From assembly GCF_900541275.1 (NCBI RefSeq), contig NZ_UQJH01000009.1:1-55726 (forward strand): DNA of 55,726 nt. The letters run 5' to 3'. Of this stretch, positions 52,333-55,726 are shown piece after piece. The position numbers and the translations under genes are program-made. Numbering within the stretch: the first letter of the stretch is position 1; each line of letters starts with the position of its first letter. The stretch comes from an uncultured Porphyromonas sp. GTDB lineage: Bacteria > Bacteroidota > Bacteroidia > Bacteroidales > Porphyromonadaceae. The notes below the pieces were generated by a model that was given only the letters and a program-made list of their open reading frames with translations, was not told where the DNA came from and ran no database searches.

Positions 52333-52788
52333 TCAGGACAGCACCTCAGCCACACCGCCGGCCTTCTCGATGGCCTCCTTGGCAGTAGCTGAGAATGCAT
52401 GTGCGCGGATGGTAAGCTTCTGGCTCAGCTCACCATTGGCAAGGATCTTGACGGGGGCGGTGGCGGACTTCTTGATGAGACCGGCAGCCTTGAGCTCCTC
52501 CGGAGTGATCTCTGTGAGACCCTTCTGCTCAGCGAGCTGGGCGAGGTCACTCAGACTGATGATGGTATACTCGCGACGGTTGGGAGAGTTGAAGCCGACC
52601 TTCGGCAGACGACGCTGCAGAGGATTCTGACCACCCTCGAAGCCAAACTTCTTAGAGTAGCCTGAGCGGCTCTTGGCACCCTTCGTACCACGGGTAGAGG
52701 TATTTCCAAGACCGGATCCGGTACCACGGCCTACGCGCTTGCGAGCCTTAGTGGCTCCGTCAGCCGGTTTTAGGGATGATAAATCCAT
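52333..52788 (-). CDS. rplO: 50S ribosomal protein L15
   Basis: This 151-residue protein begins MDLSSLKPADGATKARKRVG and has the glycine-rich GRGTGSGLGNTSTRGTKGAK tract and FGFEGGQNPLQRRLPK. It lies 150 bp after rpmD, an unusual gap, and 39 bp before secY. Confidence 0.98.
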   Translation of the reverse strand: MDLSSLKPADGATKARKRVGRGTGSGLGNTSTRGTKGAKSRSGYSKKFGFEGGQNPLQRRLPKVGFNSPNRREYTIISLSDLAQLAEQKGLTEITPEELKAAGLIKKSATAPVKILANGELSQKLTIRAHAFSATAKEAIEKAGGVAEVLS

Positions 52789-52938
52789 GACTTATGTTGT
52801 AATACTTATATATCGATTAAAAGACGTGTCGCTATCGTGGAGAGCTCCGCCCTACTCCTTATGTCCCCCGGCGTCCCGCTGTGGGGAGCATCTGTGAGGG
52901 AGAGAGTAAAGGGGTCCTCTCCGCGTAGAGCTACCGGA

Positions 52939-53109
52939 TCACTCCTCCACCACCTCGATGAGGTGACGGACGATGCGAAGATTGCCCCTATTGACGGGCG
53001 TATCCTCGACGTCGATGATGCGATTGAGCTTACGGAGGCCCAGAGCATTAAGAGCGTCCTTCTGCGCCTTGGTAGTGCGGATGCGACTACGTGTTTGCTT
53101 GATTTTCAT
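52939..53109 (-). CDS. rpmD: 50S ribosomal protein L30
   Basis: This 56-residue protein, MKIKQTRSRIRTTKAQKDAL at its start and RIVRHLIEVVEE at its end, is a complete bacterial L30 (LNALGLRKLNRIID is the signature). It lies 53 bp after rpsE. It is too short to be found by long-frame searches. Confidence 0.95.
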   Translation of the reverse strand: MKIKQTRSRIRTTKAQKDALNALGLRKLNRIIDVEDTPVNRGNLRIVRHLIEVVEE

Positions 53110-53162
53110 CGTCTTATTATTCCTTAGTAATAATCGTACTCGAGAGACTTCTCGCTCTCAGA

Positions 53163-53669
53163 TCAGCCCTTGAATACCTTCTCGACGGAGATACCACGGG
53201 TACGGGCGATGTCCAGGGGGCTGCTCAGCTTGGAGAGGGCGAGGATGGTGGCCTTGACGACGTTGTGGGCATTGGATGAGCCGTTGCTCTTGCAGAGGAC
53301 GTCGGTCACTCCGACCATGTCGAGTACGGCACGCATAGCACCACCGGCAACCACTCCGGTACCCTCAGATGCAGGGCGGAGGAGCACCTCAGCACCGGCA
53401 AAGCGGGCACTCACCTCGTGAGGGATGGTCCCCTTGAAGACCGGCACCTGGATGAGGTTTTTCTTAGCAGCATCGGTACCCTTGGTGATAGCGGTGGAGG
53501 TGTCGTTGGAGCGGCCGAGACCGTAGCCGATGACACCCTTACCATCACCTACCACGACGATGGCAGCGAGGGAGAACGTCCGTCCACCCTTGGTGACCTT
53601 GGAGACCCTATTGATGGCTACGAGACGATTCTCGAGCTCTATATTATTAGTAGAGGTTACTCTCTTCAT
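53163..53669 (-). CDS. rpsE: 30S ribosomal protein S5
   Basis: This 168-residue protein runs from the ATG at 53669 (MKRVTSTNNIELENRLVAI). An upstream in-frame start at 53705 would overlap rplR and adds no conserved sequence. It has the S5 double-stranded RNA-binding pattern (RVSKVTKGGRTFSLAAIVVV) and GVTDVLCKSNGSSNAHNVVK. It is 32 bp after rplR. Confidence 0.97.
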   Translation of the reverse strand: MKRVTSTNNIELENRLVAINRVSKVTKGGRTFSLAAIVVVGDGKGVIGYGLGRSNDTSTAITKGTDAAKKNLIQVPVFKGTIPHEVSARFAGAEVLLRPASEGTGVVAGGAMRAVLDMVGVTDVLCKSNGSSNAHNVVKATILALSKLSSPLDIARTRGISVEKVFKG

Positions 53670-53701
53670 ATCTTTATGCAATAGTTCGTGTGATCGATAT
53701 C

Positions 53702-54046
53702 TCAAAAGACAAGCCCTGCCTCGCGAGCGGCATCAGCCAGCTCCTTGACACGACCATGGTAGAGGTAACCATTACGGTCGAAGACGACAGTCTTGACACC
53801 GGCATCCATAGCCTTCTTGGCGACGTCGCTACCGACTTGCTTAGCGATCTCTCCCTTGGGCGCCTTCTCGGCGATCTTGAGGGAGCTGCTGGCAGCAAGA
53901 GTCTTACCGGTAGTATCGTCGATCACCTGAGCATATATCTGGCGATTACTGCGGAATACCGACAGGCGCGGTCTCTCGGTCGTGCCGGAGATGTGCTTGC
54001 GGACGCGCTTCTTGATCTTGAGTCTTCTTTCTCTTTTAGTAATCAT
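53702..54046 (-). CDS. rplR: 50S ribosomal protein L18
   Basis: This 114-residue 5S rRNA-binding protein has RLKIKKRVRKHISGTTERPR, LSVFRSNRQIYAQVIDD and the C-terminal GRVKELADAAREAGLVF, all conserved in L18. It lies 42 bp after rplF. Confidence 0.98.
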   Translation of the reverse strand: MITKRERRLKIKKRVRKHISGTTERPRLSVFRSNRQIYAQVIDDTTGKTLAASSSLKIAEKAPKGEIAKQVGSDVAKKAMDAGVKTVVFDRNGYLYHGRVKELADAAREAGLVF

Positions 54047-54088
54047 ACTTCTCTCTCTTCACTTGATGTTTTGACTTAGGCGCATGCA

Positions 54089-54646
54089 TTACTTAGAAGC
54101 AGCGGCTGCCTTACCCGACTTGCGACGGATGGTCTCACCGACAAACTTGATACCCTTACCCTTGTAAGGCTCCGGCTTACGGAAGGAGCGGATCTTGGCG
54201 CACACCTGACCAAGCAGCTGCTTGTCACAGCTGGAAAGGATGACCAGAGGAGCCTTATTGCGCTCCATCTTAGCCTCCACCTGGATCTCAGGAGCGAGCA
54301 TCAGATAGATGGGGTGAGAGTAGCCGAGAGAGAGCGTGAGGAGCTGACCCTGTGCCTCAGCACGGAAGCCGACTCCGATGAGCTCCATAGTCCTGGTGTA
54401 GCCCTCGGATACACCGACGACCATATTGTGGATCAGCGAGCGTACGAGTCCGTGCTGAGCACGCTCCTCGATGCTGTCCGTAGCGCGGGTGACATGCACC
54501 TCACCATCCTTCACCTCTACGGTGAGACGGGAGTCATAGTCCTGGGTCAGGGTACCCTTGGGTCCCTTTACGGTGACGACGTTGTCCTTGATAGATACCT
54601 CTACTCCGGCCGGGATGGCTATGGGAAGCTTTCCGATTCTTGACAT
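54089..54646 (-). CDS. rplF: 50S ribosomal protein L6
   Basis: This 185-residue protein has two repeated L6 domains. It begins MSRIGKLPIAIPAGVEVSIK, and its C-terminal domain carries the conserved RKPEPYKGKGIKFVGE with a basic end. It lies 29 bp after rpsH. Confidence 0.98.
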   Translation of the reverse strand: MSRIGKLPIAIPAGVEVSIKDNVVTVKGPKGTLTQDYDSRLTVEVKDGEVHVTRATDSIEERAQHGLVRSLIHNMVVGVSEGYTRTMELIGVGFRAEAQGQLLTLSLGYSHPIYLMLAPEIQVEAKMERNKAPLVILSSCDKQLLGQVCAKIRSFRKPEPYKGKGIKFVGETIRRKSGKAAAASK

Positions 54647-54675
54647 GATGTATATCTTCTTCTTAGAGTTAGGTA

Positions 54676-55077
54676 TTAGTAGACGTAGCAGATCACCTCA
54701 CCTCCGATGTGGAGATCAGCTGCATCCTTATTGGTCATCACCCCCTTGGAGGTGGATAGTATGGCGATGCCGAGACCATTGAGGACTCGGGGGAGGTCGT
54801 TCGCACCGACATAGCGGCGGAGACCCGGGCGAGAGACGCGACGTAGCGACTTGATGGCCGGAGCCTTGGTCGCCATATCGTACTTAAGGGCGATCTTGAT
54901 CGTGCCCTGATGCTTTGGATCCTCGTCGTCAAACATGTAATTAAGGATATAACCCTTCTCAAAGAGGATCTTGGTCATCTCCTTCTTCATGTTGCTGGCA
55001 GGGATTTCCACCACGCGGTGGCGTGCAGAGATTGCATTGCGCAATCTTGTCAGATAGTCTGCAATTGGATCTGTCAT
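54676..55077 (-). CDS. rpsH: 30S ribosomal protein S8
   Basis: This 133-residue protein starts at the ATG at 55077 (MTDPIADYLTRLRNAISA); eight more codons upstream in frame are not conserved. S8 binds 16S rRNA helix 21 and is the repressor of the spc operon in E. coli. It is the first gene after a new promoter (55245-55276), with a leader of about 160 nt, rather than following rpsN directly. Confidence 0.97.
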   Translation of the reverse strand: MTDPIADYLTRLRNAISARHRVVEIPASNMKKEMTKILFEKGYILNYMFDDEDPKHQGTIKIALKYDMATKAPAIKSLRRVSRPGLRRYVGANDLPRVLNGLGIAILSTSKGVMTNKDAADLHIGGEVICYVY

Positions 55078-55244
55078 AAGTAACTCATTAAATTGATCCA
55101 CTCGTGTCCTGAGTTAGTGGGGATCACAAGCGGACAATATTTAACAATAGAGCACCGGATATGCCCGTCAACAGCCGTCCCACAGGGGATAGATGGAGTA
55201 GGCGTTACCCGACCTCGTATAGCCTTTTCACTCTGAAAAGTAGG

Positions 55245-55276
55245 CAAAGATACACAAAATCACCGACATAGTACAA
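55245..55276 (-). promoter_or_regulatory. Promoter of the rpsH-rplQ operon
   Basis: On the minus strand TTG (55276-55274) is followed after 21 nt by TATCTTTG (55252-55245), matching the Bacteroidetes -33/-7 consensus and spacing. It lies about 168 nt upstream of rpsH. Confidence 0.7.
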
Positions 55277-55391
55277 TCCCCACCCTCTTTTCTCAGAGAG
55301 AAATCATGGGGAAAGCATACGCTGCACCGCCGGGCAAGTCTCCCTAAGGCGCTCATGAGACCTCTCCTACCGGCCTCGCTATGGGCGAAAT

Positions 55392-55451
55392 CTAATACCG
55401 ATATTAGAGATCTCTAATACCGATATTAGGCGCGACTAATATCGGTATTAG
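55392..55451. repeat. Array D: three 16-bp near-palindromes at 22-bp period
   Basis: Units at 55392-55407 and 55414-55429 read CTAATACCGATATTAG; the unit at 55436-55451 is the reverse complement. Spacers are AGATCT and GCGCGA. Orientation order (forward, forward, reverse) and period are those of array A, 45 kb away; the GCGCGA spacer also occurs at the same place in array B. Confidence 0.95.
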
Positions 55452-55535
55452 GGAAGCTCCTGATCGACCCGCCTGGCCTGCCCTACCCGGCCGACCCTTC
55501 CTGACCTGCCCGACTCGTATGACCTGTCCGCCCCC

Positions 55536-55583
55536 AAAAAACAAGAAAAGGGCCCCCACAGTCGTAGTGACTGAGGGGGCCCT
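55536..55583 (-). terminator. Terminator after rpsN
   Basis: A hairpin with arms AGGGCCCCC/GGGGGCCCT and CAGTC/GACTG (55549-55583, one A-A mismatch, loop GTAGT) is followed on the minus strand by a T-rich tract (55548-55536). It lies 45 bp after the rpsN stop. Confidence 0.85.
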
Positions 55584-55628
55584 CTGGGTCTTTATGGTGC
55601 AGACCGGATCTTCCCTACAGGGAGGGGA

Positions 55629-55673
55629 TCACCAGCTGGACTTCTTGACACCGGGGATGAGTCCCTTGGAAAC
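55629..55673 (-). CDS. rpsN: 30S ribosomal protein S14, last 14 codons only
   Basis: The frame reads VSKGLIPGVKKSSW then stop, the conserved C-terminus of S14 (compare SNGLIPGVKKASW in relatives). Homology stops at 55673, exactly where the 31-bp repeat shared with the other window end begins (55674). The residues before it (TSKCELA) do not fit the expected IQFREMA. The gene is therefore cut by the repeat, or joined to it by misassembly. Confidence 0.8.
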   Translation of the reverse strand, partial: VSKGLIPGVKKSSW

Positions 55674-55726
55674 GGCTAATTCGCATTTTGATGTGCTGGG
55701 TGGGTGAGGGTGTTGAAAGGGGGATT
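55674..55726 (+). mobile_element. Probable insertion-sequence end (second copy)
   Basis: 55674-55704 is the inverted copy of 25-55. The outer end is GGCTAATTCGC, adjacent to the broken rpsN; the inner part (55705-55726) differs from 1-24. Together they look like the two ends of one IS type. No transposase lies in the window. Confidence 0.5.

Larger units (their letters stand above)
55102..55628. other. Non-coding spacer splitting rpsN from rpsH
   Basis: This 527-bp gap has no gene. In minus-strand order it holds the rpsN terminator (55549-55583), repeat array D (55392-55451), a promoter (55245-55276) and the rpsH leader. In most bacteria rpsN and rpsH are adjacent in one operon. Confidence 0.7.

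Noticed and set aside
55519..55707. 62-codon plus-strand open frame at the right end
   Set aside because: Lies across the rpsN terminator, the antisense of rpsN and the repeat; no independent support.

Overview
The window is a chromosomal segment from a member of the Bacteroidales, most likely a Porphyromonas-like organism. The evidence is a FimA/Mfa-type fimbrial operon, an OmpA/TPR plus DUF3575 pair, a C69 dipeptidase, SusC-like TonB receptors, an extended spc/alpha ribosomal cluster, and several promoters of the Bacteroidetes type (-7 TAnnTTTG, -33 TTG) with few Shine-Dalgarno sequences. The genus is inferred from gene content; no 16S gene is present.

Layout. 1-55: probable end of an insertion sequence. 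77-6382: pheT, yebC, a PASTA protein, rluD-type synthase and ddl on the plus strand, closed by a terminator. 6500-9891: fabD, a small coiled-coil protein, zapA and rny, closed by a strong terminator. 9892-10486: non-coding, with repeat array A. 10487-24248: a seven-gene fimbrial operon on the minus strand (DUF3575 protein, OmpA/TPR protein, major subunit, anchor/FimB-like subunit, and three very large tip-type lipoproteins). 24249-25167: non-coding, with repeat array B and a second copy of the rny terminator hairpin. 25168-29969: exporter operon (TolC-like channel, HlyD-like adaptor, two ABC-2 permeases). 30229-38866: mixed housekeeping genes (C69 dipeptidase, HhH protein, LolD-like ATPase, TcdA-like dehydratase, DUF4298 protein, NUDIX hydrolase, holA, HsdR-N protein, outer-membrane beta-barrel receptor). 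About 39005-39595: a group II intron lacking an ORF, directly behind a terminator. 39658-44647: divergent Oar-like TonB receptor and secreted phosphoesterase. 44729-46102: lpdA. 46248-55077: ribosomal cluster from rplQ back to rpsH, including rpmJ and rpmD, which are short and easily missed. 55629-55673: last codons of rpsN, cut by a second probable insertion-sequence end.

The strongest unexplained signal is a family of 16-bp near-palindromes (CTAATACCGATATTAG and its reverse complement) set at an exact 22-bp period in arrays of three, four and three units, plus one solitary unit. All lie between genes. Array pairs form perfect inverted repeats, and one pair carries matching changes in both arms. 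Two arrays flank the fimbrial operon, each beside an identical 39-bp hairpin; a third lies where the normally continuous rpsN-rpsH junction is split by a terminator and a new promoter.
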